Below are positions 49,143 through 61,100 of a stretch of 64,000 bases of DNA, one piece after another; positions within the stretch are counted from its first letter, which is position 1; the number at the start of each line of letters is the position of its first letter. Source of the stretch: Acanthaster planci (taxonomy: Eukaryota; Echinodermata; Asteroidea; Valvatida; Acanthasteridae); NCBI RefSeq assembly GCF_001949145.1, contig NW_019091523.1, forward strand, positions 282,162 to 346,161, written 5' to 3'. A program made the position numbers and the translations under genes. The notes below the pieces were generated by a model. That model was not told the DNA's origin. It worked only from the letters and a program-made list of their open reading frames with translations, and made no database searches.

Positions 49143-52100
49143 CTGAAAGACATGAATCATCAGAAGACAGTAAGCTCTGAGGGCAGTATGGAAGATTTGC
49201 AAACATCCAAAATCAACTGAAGAAATTACTGTCAAAAATCATGCTTGTTTGAAAAACAACAATGAAACTAAACTGGAGAAATATGGAAGGGCTGCGTAGC
49301 ACCGTGATCAAAATATCGACGAGAATATAATATCAAATCAGTGCTCTGAAATACGTGATTGCCGAGCTTTCGGTAACTGAGTACCTTCACTCAGTAACCA
49401 AAGCTCGGCAATCACATTTTTCAAAGCAATGAAACTAAACTATTGTTTATTTTTATGCATTTCTGACAGTTATTGCTTCTGGTATGCTGCCATTTTGAAA
49501 AAAAAAGATATTAGCTAATTTTCAGAGATATATCAATATCAAATGATTATTAGCGGAGGTACTGTGAATCATGTGTTTTTGACCAGCTGAAGGATAATCC
49601 CCTCAAATAGGAGCGATTCGCAAGACAGTACGCCACTAAGAGTTTGTCGCAGACAGGCCACTTCAAATTTATGATTAAGTGCACTTTGTATGTAATTTGG
49701 GGATATTTGATTGATTGAGGCATTCCCTGCACCACACATAACCTTCATTTTGACTGCCTAACACCCAACTACAATAAGCTATTTCGAATTTTTAACCAAG
49801 ATAAACAAACAGTTGAAAAAAATTAGAGTTTTCTGCGCACGGCGCAGTTAGCAAACGGGACTTTGTTGACTATTCATCCCATAATGCACTGCAAAAAGGC
49901 CTCCCTGTGACAACCTCTTGGTGGTGTGCTGCATTGTGAATTGCCGGTACTGCTGAATTAGAGATTTTTGTAACAACAGGGCATGCTTCAAAACACAACA
50001 CAGTGAGTTTTAAGCTACTTATGAGCAATAAAACGGTGCATATCTGACAAACAAAGGAATATGAAATATCACCGTTTTCGAGAAAAACACGTTTTCAGTT
50101 AAACAATTATTGTGTACTCATTTTTGATACTTAATTCAACCATCTTTTCATCTCTGAATATGAAAGATACAAAATTGGTCTTTGAAACCATTTCCTAATT
50201 TGTATTTTTGTTTGGATACTGCTGTCAAACCTGTTCGTCAGCTTGTGAGATAAAATCTGAAAATCACCAGAATGGTCGATTAGCTGATTTGCCAGATATG
50301 CGACAAAAATGTGCATTGTTTTTCAAACTACACAACATTGACAAAGCTAACACTTTTACAAGCTGGTTTTGAAACTCTCTTAGCATTATAATCAATGGTT
50401 TGCTTGAAATAAAAAAATCCTGCGCATTAAACAAATTGTCCTACTGTCAAGTCAAAATCAAGGCTGAAAAAAAAGGTAACTTTATTTCCCTGAAAATATG
50501 AAAATTCCACTGTTCATGTCTTCGTGGAAGTTTCAGAGCTATCGCTATCCACATAAACCTTACTGCAGACAGACTTTAGACTTGACATAGATCATTTGAA
50601 GTGTGAAAAAAAGGCGAAATATAGGAATTGTCAAGCATCCAAGTTACCGACTTCAGCCTGGTTTGGGGATGGTGGGTCAAATATGCAAAACACATGACAG
50701 TTTTCATAGAATGGGGAACAGCATATGCTAATGTGGAAATGCATTTGTTATGACAAAGGAAGTCTAAAATCAGCATGCAAGGTTCATCACTTTGTAGAAA
50801 TGGTGATAAACATGACAGAGCCTTTTAAGTTTTCTCAGTTGAAGCATTTCAAGCATTCATTCAGTCTGTTTTAAAGAGTGATATTGCAGTGTGCCACTCT
50901 TAACATGCTCTCTAGCCTGTTCCCAAGTACCACCAACCGGGGTAACTTTAGCAGGTTAAAATCCTGACCGTTTCTGCTTTTTCGAAAGCAGAAATTATTT
51001 TTCATTGTTGATTGGATATATTTGTCATATGAAGCCCTAAGTTTAATCTAGTAGTAGCAAACATCCATCCACTTCTTTGAATTGTGAGTGAGAGTTTAAT
51101 TAAGTGGTACCAAAGTTACCTCGTGGTTTGAGGCAACTTTGGCAGGTCGCTGGAAATTAATGAAAAACATCAAAAAGGATTATAACATGGTTTTACACAC
51201 GAAAAAAATTACTTTCATAGAAGCATTTGAGAGAATCCTATATAATTCATATAAGGTGCTCGGAAGATATGGCGACGACAACCAAGGGGTGTGGCTCGTG
51301 CCAAAGTTACCTTGGTTTACGATACATGCCTTGTAACCGTCTCCAGCTCCACTGAGAGGTACAGTGTATTCAACTGATGGCAAAAAGCTTACCAGACAGT
51401 TCAGAACCAGAGAGACCATTTGAAAGTCAGTCCACATTCCACCAAAGATTGTATGAAAGGTTTGCAAAGTGTCTGAACCAACTCTTTGATGGTGTACTTG
51501 GAAAGACAAACGGAAGCATGTTCAATGGAAGATCATGTGCGAATACAAAGGATATGTCCATCCCACATTTTGGGGTTGGGGAGAGAGGAGGGTGTGAATG
51601 TAGGGGGGGTGGAGAATGGGGGAGAAAGAGGCGGGCAAAACTCACCGGAGGCAAATATGACGGCCGCAATGACCTGAAGAACTCAGCAAAGGGGTTGTTG
51701 TCTGCACGCAGGCTGCTGGCTCTGTGTTGTCTGGAAAGCAAATAAATGTAAACATCTCTAAGAATTTCTGTGCATCTAGACACTGGCCCACAACTTGCCA
51801 TTGTACAGACTTGATTTACAACCTTTGTCAATGAACCAGTTCCGTATTTTAAAAAGCCAAGGTCGTTTGAAAACAGAGTGTGTGCGTGTGAGTCGATATA
51901 TGGCTGCGCTGGTACGGCAGACCTCGCCTGGGCCTACTGCTATTCCTGAATAACCTCAGACACTGCTGATTTTGGGTATGCGTGGTTAGAATGCAAGGCC
52001 TGAACTGGCTCATTAATTCCATCAAACAAAGGTTACCATTTAGGCAGCAAAAGAGTAGAGATGTGACAATTGACAGTGTTTCCTCTTCTTTTGAGAATTT

Positions 52101-55100
52101 CATAATTTGTGCATTGTATGACATAAAGTAAATAACCACTGACATGTGACAAATGTGAGCTTACTGGATGCTTAACTTGCCAGAGAGATCTAACAATGGT
52201 TCAGGGTTTGATTGGAGGATTTAGATTTAAATATAGTCATAGTACAACATACACCCTTGTGCATACCAGGTGGAACAAAAGCACTGGCCTGCAAGATGGC
52301 AGCCATGCAAACCCTCTATTTACAGGTTGATAACTATGTACAGCTTGTAAATTCCTCTCCAACACTCTTCAGAAATTCCTCTCAAATGCTGGTTGTGGAT
52401 TTTTTTTTAATAATACAAGATTAGGGTCTTAGACCAAACTAGATTTCAAATGATGACATTTATCTGATTAACTAATTGGCACCAACAGCACTTTTCAGAA
52501 GACTTACAAAAGCCTTCTAAAGGGAATTTTAATTTGCATACGTTGGGGGTCTGTGATAGGAGATGATGGAATCCTTAGGAGGCACTGGGTCATAGGACAA
52601 GACGGGACTGTTGGCCAGCTCTGGGGGAAGTGATACGACTGCTTCTTTGATCTCCGAGAGGATGATGTGACGGAGGACATTCCGTGGAGTACCGCGATAT
52701 CTCATCTGCCTCCTGAAGAGAAATAGATAATTACCAATTTAAATCACGCTGATATTATGATCCATCCACTGCTCACACAGATACATATTTCAGACCAATG
52801 ATCCATTTGTGACGCTGAGGTGTGCATGCCCTAAGGCAAGATATTTTTGTCACCAGTTGCTTCCCTCTAATTAAGCAGAACCAGTCACATTCAGGGATAC
52901 GATGACTGTGGTGGGCGTTTCTGGAAATGCAAAGGGCCCTCCGTCTTTTTTGGATGGCCTTTTTGCTAATTATTTGATTAAAAAATTTTTACGATCAACT
53001 ATAAAAACCTCCTGTGATAGCCTGCCTCTGTTCATGCTGAACAGCCTGGTTGAGTCACGGTAAACGTAGGGGCTTCCCCTTAGCCAGAAAAAAATATACT
53101 CCAGCCGGAGTCGGGCCAATTCCCAAGGGAATGTGTACAAACATTTTCCAGATGGCACATCAAAGATTGTATACATCAACAGCTGCCTGGCTTGCCCAGG
53201 CCTTGTCTGTGACCCATAAACAACCTTCTAGAGCTGTCCGAGCCTCTTTGAAGCTTTGTGGCTATCCAGAGGGCACGTGCTTGGGTAATTCTAGACATGT
53301 CTTGGCAGCAGAGGAGGGTATAATCTAAGCGTGGCTTGTCACTGAAGGATATAACAGCAGTCGGGTACAAGCTTACTATGTTTTCCAGAGGTTTCTTTGC
53401 AGATTTAATGGTTTGAGGGTGCAGAGGACATCCATGTAGGAATTTAAAATCACTTAGAACAATTTTTGTTTTCCAAAAACCCACCACACTGTTGCGACAC
53501 CATTGTCCAAAAAGGACAGCGCAAATGATTTGATAAAAAAACAAGAGTAACTGGCGCGCAGGGTTAATATTGGGACCTGCCATTTGCTGACTCATTGCAT
53601 TAAAACCTGTCTGAGAGCCTGCAAAACAAACCTTCACAGCATGCTTGGTGAGACTCGAACCTATCATGTCCCACTTACAAGTGCAGATGTCTAAAACACT
53701 TCATGACTACAACTGCTTGAGTGGTCACTGAACGTCAAGGATGCCCAATTATGAAAAAAGTTGACATCTGATGCGATCTTAAGGCTGGTAGCTTTATGCA
53801 ACAGACTGCAATGAGGTGCTGTGCAGTTGATAAATTTTCTCCAGTCATGCAGACAAACTGATCTAACGTAATCATCCAAACAACGGATTATCTCATCTCA
53901 GCACTGACTTTGTCTGGTATTCCTTGACTACTGGATCCTGCTTGTCCACACGCTCCAACACCAATCTGACGTTGACCTCTAGCCATTTCATGACCTCTGG
54001 CACCTTCCACATGGCGTAGTTCCGGCCGATGTAGAGAGCTATCAGCTGGTTGAGGGCTGCTGGCTGGCTGTGGACAGAAAGAGACGGAATGTTGATTATT
54101 TAGATGAGACAGTATTTAGTTGACTGGGCTTGAAGGTCAGAGGCCAGGAGAGACGAAGACCACCAGGCATGCGAGCTAACTTGAGGACTGGAGACAGTTA
54201 CAGATGAAGGCCGTTCAAACAAGTCCATCTGAACTTTGCTCATGGCTGATTAAATCTGCCCAGAGTACTTCAGCAAAAAGCAACCAAAATGTAACAACGC
54301 CTAGTCCTTTTTACTTTTTGTATTTACCTCAAAACACCTCAGGGGTTAACCACATGCTGCCGGGTGGTTTGAAACATGCGGTGCACACCTACGGGCGAAT
54401 TTCAAGATTTTCAGTTTTCAAAAATTCATCATTTCAATTAATGTACGTTTACACCGACATGAATTACTGTCTGATGGCCACTGTAGCCTGACAGACAAAA
54501 TCTACTGACGCCCGATATTTCAGCCAGGCCTGCAGCCTTGTAAAAAGAGCCCAGATTGTGCGGTGTTATATAACTTTCTTTTGTTCATGAACCTGGCACA
54601 GTGCGCTGCTGACCTCTTTTCAATAGGGGCCAGATTAGTGTGCAGCGGTGCTGTGTGGCTCATCGCTGCAGTGGTGGAGAGCTTTTGTCCCCGGTGGTAA
54701 TCCGCTCACTCTAAATACCTCAAACCGCGGTATACTGTTTCAAAACAAGGCTGGATTATCTCCACTATTGAGAGTGAAAAAATGTCGGTAATGCCCAGCT
54801 CAGTCTTTTGTGCCAAGCACAGTCTTTTGTTACAAGGCCCAGCTCTTTGTCTCAGTTTGGGCTCCCCGGCTTCGTGTATAAAGCCTATGTGCTCGAAAAC
54901 GGGTCCCCCGGCAGCAAGTGGTTAAAACAACAAAGAAGGCCAAGTTACCCAAAAATATAGGAGCACAGAACGCAGGTCAATGGTTAAAAAAAAAGTAGCA
55001 AGAAGTTATTCAAAATGGAATAAAAGTGGAAATCTGACTGCCAAGTTCGGCTGACGATTAGCATGGAATATAATTTAGGGTTGTGGTGGAAACCATGACA

Positions 55101-58100
55101 ACTCCATTACAAGTTTGGCCACTGAGAAAATTTATTGGAAGTCGATCACAAGTCAAATCACATGTCTGGTAAGATGAACAGCGAAAAGAGAAGGCTTTGC
55201 TGCCATTCATTATGACTTGGCTTGGGATGGGATAACCTGTGATTGACTTGACGTGGACTAGTAAGGATCTGCAGCGGGCTCACCCTCAAAACAGAGGAAG
55301 ACCAGCTACAAGCGAGAGAGGACACAAGAATAAGACACACAGACAAGCAAACCAACAAACACACCACTCACGATATGCTGGCATTGAAGAGACTTACTTG
55401 CAGTGGCTCAGAGCAGAGAAAAACGAATGTTTCTTGGCCGTAGCATCCGGTTGAATGCTACACTTGTCCAGGAGAGGCATCAACGTCTGAGAATGGATTC
55501 CAAGAGATCAAACTGTCATCCAATAATTAGCTTGACGAAAGAACGATACCTGTCCTCATATGGCATTTCTATTTCACTTTTACATCACTGATGATTAAAT
55601 CTTGCATTGGGCCCAGGTCATAAAACAGAAAAACCTGTAATAATTATCGGGCTATGATAACATCCCATAAATACAATATACAATCTTAATATACACGCAA
55701 CATATAATAATGCTGTACTTCGGCAGTCTGGAAACTGTGCACTGACTACCCACAAGAGCAATAACAGTGCGCATCATAAGCATACATGTACACTGATTTC
55801 TCATACCTGACAAAATTGAAAAGTCAGAAATCGCAACGACCACTTTCCAAGCCCATAGCACAACAAGCAGCCAGTGAGAGAAGCTATTTACAATACACTG
55901 TACACTCATGCATGTGTTACAACTGCCATTTTGAGGTAGCAGACAGCGCCCTCTTTTCCGGCAAATAGCGCCCTCTTTTTTCTGCAGTAGTGCCTTCTTT
56001 TGCAGGAACTGTTTGATTTTTTAAAAACTTTTTTCTTTTACGCAGATCGGAACGTTCCAATTTTTGCGGTATGAAAACTTAAAGTCAAGACAATTCTGAT
56101 TAAATCAGAAGTTGGTAGGTATGCTTCCTACTCATCTAACTCAAGCCCCACAAAAAATCAGCATGCTTTGAGCACAAGTGATTTACACTTATTTGACGCC
56201 AACTCAGTGCATGCATTCATGAGACAAAAGCACCTGATCGTTGGCTCACGACAAAAGTAGCACTGGCATGCTCCAACCTGACAGAAATATGTTTATTTCC
56301 CTGCGGGTCCATTAATCTATATGGACCACAGCTGAAACATATGACAAGACGATGCTAGGTTTTTTTTACCGAGGGGTACATGAGTAGAGCGGTCTGCAGC
56401 ATGGCGTCAGCCTTGGTGGTGTCGCCATCTTGGCTGCTGTGGAAGTAAGCCAGGGCCAGGCTGAAAGCAAAGTTGGGTAGCTGGGAGAGATTCTTGTGTG
56501 CCTGGTGCAGGAAAAGCACATGGGAGAAAGGGAGAATATGGCTGATTCACAATAGTGCGCCACCAAGAGTTTGCAACGCGTTGGCCAATCACAATGCCCG
56601 AAATTTGTCGACCCAATGCATGTTTGGAAAGGGCCGACAAATTTGGCGCGTTATGATTGGCCAATGCATTGCAAACTCTTGGTGGCGCACTATTGTGAAT
56701 CGCCCGCATTGATGATCAGTGATGATAGAGGACTGACATTAAGCAAAAATCCCATGACGATAGTATGAAATATCCATTCTAGTCACAGTATCACTGGTGG
56801 TCAGGGAACCAACGTTATCGGATAATGGTTTCATAGCATGGTTTCATACAATCTGTTTACCCATGACCAAAGGCATCTTTTGTCATTACCCTGATGAGTA
56901 TGGTTAATTTTGTAATGCCTTGAAGATCACATATCTGACTCAACTTGCACAAAAAATGATACCGTGCCATTCAGGTTTATACCAAAAAAAACCAATAAGA
57001 AGGCACATTCATGTTGAGAAGGAAATTAAATTTTAAAAATATTGCTTCTTTTAACTAATTGCTGTACTCAAAAAGGAGTACAGTATTTAGTAAAAAGTAT
57101 TTTATGGCACTGACGAAGGAGAACAAAAAGGAAGACGGAGGAAATGCTGGCCTGATAACATCAAGGAACAGACAGCTCATTGTAAGCTGCATCTCGTTCA
57201 CCAAGTAAAGTACAGATCACACCGGCGACGATTATCACTTTAGGCATCTGCAAGGTCTACTGCACATCTCTGCAGGACTGTGACGCTTAAGATTACTGTG
57301 TTAAACATGGCGCAGCACCGATCTCCCCGCTGACAGCACCTACCTCCCATTCGTCATACATTCTGATCAGACACTGGTACTGCTCCGACCTCAGCGCGTA
57401 GTGGTCAATCGTCAGCAAGATGCCCAAGGGATCGGTGTCTGGGTCCAGACTGAAATGAGGACATCACAGACAGAGGTGACTCCAGCGCACGGATCAATTG
57501 TTGCAATGTTAGGGTTTGCCATTCGTGGGTGGGTATTTCGGCTGAAATAAACCTGCACTCGCAGCTTGGGAGGGGAGGGAGGGAGGAGGGGAGGCTGGTG
57601 AGAGCGAGGTTGAAAGTTTCAACCTCGCTCCTACTCCTTAGCCGCCAAAACAGGAAAATGAAAAGCAAACAATAACAGATGCCGATTTCACCTCCCTCTT
57701 GATGGCTAAACCCCTCTCTTCAGTCAAACCTGGATTCATCCCTGACCAAACCGAATAAAACTTAATAAAATATCAAGCATGTCTTTTCCTTATCACTAGT
57801 TTCTAATACCTGTCAGTTGATTGTGTGTTGATATTCATTCAGACAAGCCTACAGAGGCCAAAAATATGAGAGAAACTTTAACACTTTTCAGATGTTTGCA
57901 AAGTGCTTTTTTCAATGAAAGATTTTGAAATAATTAAATTTGCCTAGACTGGAAGGGTAAAGAAAACACATTATTGGTTCTAAAACTAACCTTAAGATTA
58001 GCTTACAAAGTTCCAGGGCGGTACGATTTGCCCCTCTCTGACCCACAAACACTGCATGCCTGAACAGGGCCAAGAAAAATGCCCTGTTCTCCACCCTCCG

Positions 58101-61100
58101 GTAGTCCAGCCGACAGGTGCCCTGTGTCAAACTGAACATGGTGTGGAAGCTACACTCGATGCTGTACAGCGCCCTCTCTAGTCAAAACAAGTGATCAAAA
58201 CAAGTACATGTACGTACAAAGGCTGCCTCCCAATGTTGTGGCTGTGGCTGGAAATAACATGTATGCCTATGGAAGCCACTGGCTGGCTGCTAACAACCAC
58301 TTCCACTTCATGTTGACGTGAGTCTAGAGGGTTTGCATGGCTGCCATCTTGCAGGCCAGTGCTTTTGTTCCACGGGGCACGCACGAAGGAGGCTTCCCTG
58401 CAGAATAAAAGAACTGCCCTGCAAGATGGCTACCACGCAAAGCGCCTATATGCCTGAGTGTACGAATGACACAAGTGTGACTCATGAGTGTGCAAGTGAG
58501 TACTCTTGATCAAACTGGGAGTATATTCTTCCATCACATGATTATTTTCAGACATTTACCTAGTGTGATTTTTGTTAACCTTTGACTTTTGAAATGACCT
58601 CTGGATAGTTTGCCGTATTTGACAGTGAAAGAAAATTTGAAAACGTCTTTGCATATGTTTTCAACAAACTTGGCACACAAACGGAAAAAAGTCTTGTAGT
58701 GCTATCTGTTCTTAAGTCAGATAAAACACTAAAGAAAAGTGGAACGCTACATTATAATCTAAAAGAAACAAGCACAGCAAGTTAACTACAAATATAAATA
58801 CGGGACAGCCATTTTGCAAGAGCCAGAAAACAAGCACTGACCACTACTGCGAAGTGATCTGAGAGCAATGCGCATGTAACATCTCAAAATCATACGTACT
58901 GGGAGTGGCAAGCGCAAACGCGGCAAAGAAGTCAGGGGCCTTGTCTATAGGTCCTGTAGTGTCCCTAAGCAGGAGACATGATCATGATATGTGACTCACC
59001 GACAAGCTCAGCTGCCATCTGTCTGTCCTCGCTCATTTTGCAGACTTCGCTGAGTTGCAGGAGGGTGTCTATGTGGTAAGGATGCATCTGAAGCAAGATC
59101 TACATCGCCATGCCAACAACCAAGAAGCAATACATTAGATACTCAAAGGATATATATAAAACACATTTGAATGTAGTCAACTCTAGGTATACCGCGGTAG
59201 CAGAGAAGAGCCAATCTCCCATTTTGTAACGAGGACCGTGGTATTAAAGGACTGGAAATCCAAAGAAGAGCAAAAGAAACGATAACTTGGGAAACATAGA
59301 ATTGTTAACGTTAACATACAATCTTTATCCAGTCGTCAAATCTTGACAAGCTCAGGATGTGTATTTCTCTACTCTTCATCTCTCAAGGGATTGTCAGGCT
59401 CTGGTGCCTTCCCACTGACGAACAATCCTTGCTTACATCACCACTGAAGATTGAATTAACTTTCAAAAATTGTATGACCGATGGTGTGAGTTCAGAGGAT
59501 TTCTCACCATGTGATGCACTATGAAGTGTTTTTTATGACAGCTGTGGGCTAAACAAATTCATTCAACCAACACAAAATAAATCATCTGACAACATTAAAG
59601 GGTAATTACCGTTAGGTTCTGAGGGTTGAGTGATTCCACTGCATCTAGAAATTGGAACTGGACTTGCTGGTAGTCCTTTGAGTGTTCCAGAGTAAAGGAC
59701 TGATACCTGTCAATGGAAAAATAAGTGATAATTTATCTCAGCCTTGAATATAACCATTGTTTTATGGTCAATATGTTCAATATGGCATTCAGGAGTTTAG
59801 AAATATTTTAAACCCTAAGTCCCATGGCCTTTTTGTCATGATGAACTGAGCTGAATTCAAGACCTCTTAGGACCATCACAAGACAACACAGGACCTCCAA
59901 TCTGACTTCAAGCCACAGTTATTCAAGTGAACAAAAAAAAAAAAAATCCCTTTGTTGTTTGCACCGTTACTTGTACCTGGCCTTGTGACGGTCTTGACTT
60001 CAACAGTGATGATGCCACCCAGATACCACAAAATCCCCAACTGCTTCAATGTAGAAATTGGCTCCAGCCTACATCCTTCAAAACCCTTCACTCATGCCAA
60101 GAAGATTTTGAAGGACTTTGGGAGGGTTAGGATTAATTAGCTCGAAGTAAACAGGTTGGTTAGCTTACCCGCCTTTTATTTCAAGTCGTTTCATGGATAA
60201 TCCTGTTTCAGAGAAGAGGGAACAGAAAGAATGGCTCAGAACGCTCATTTACCAGGTCAATGGAAACTGCAAGACAAAACTGGCAAAAGGTAACTAACCC
60301 GTCTTTCCAATGTTGGGCCATTCCGCTTTGGGGCTCACGAGCCAAGTTGATCGCTGATACGTCTTACGCCTTCCTCTTCTCCTGTTTTGTAAGATATAGA
60401 CAGGTGACATTCTACAAATTGCAAATCCCCGTCAAGCTGCCCCCCCAAATCTCCACAGCTTCTTTTTGTTCCCACTTTTAACCGAGTCAATTTTTTAAAG
60501 TCTCCATTCTTCCAAACTAACAAAGACTTGTTTGACATTTAATTCCATTATTTACAGTTTCAGCCTTTTCAAACTTTATCACCCACCCCTGAATTTTAGG
60601 CATCCCACAATTTTCATATTATGAGGCATTTTCCACAAAGTGCTTCAGGGCCATTTTTTTTCAGTATTGAAGTCGTGATAGACCAGTAGAAATAATTACT
60701 ACTAATGCGTCATTAGGGAGACATTCCCATAAGAACGTGCACAAAATTTTTCCAACTTTACTGTCCCATAATTCAATATTCCCTAATCTGATCTGAACCA
60801 AACTTTGTACGTTTTCATTTAAGACCCTAATCTATCATCTCTCAAAATTTGGACAGTAAAATTTGGCCTCCTTCTGGTAGTTTGAAAATAGGGAGACACT
60901 GAAATGTCTCCCTAAAAGCCAATGTCTCCTTAATACTGAAAATTTTACCACAAAATGTCTCCCAAATGACCAATTTGTAAATATAAGTGACAGGCTGAAT
61001 AGCGACAAAGGACTGCATTAATTGCAGTTCATTTGAAAAGCTTGTGACTTAAATTCTGACGGGAAGTCTTGTGTTGGTCTCTTGGGGTGTTGTGGTTTGG

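Larger units (their letters stand above)
49143..51645 (-). other. tcf25 intron 14
   Basis: The intron is about 2.5 kb. It contains the 39-bp-stem hairpin at 49343-49427 and the family 3 element at 49615-49942. The rest is AT-rich with no gene seen. Confidence 0.8.
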
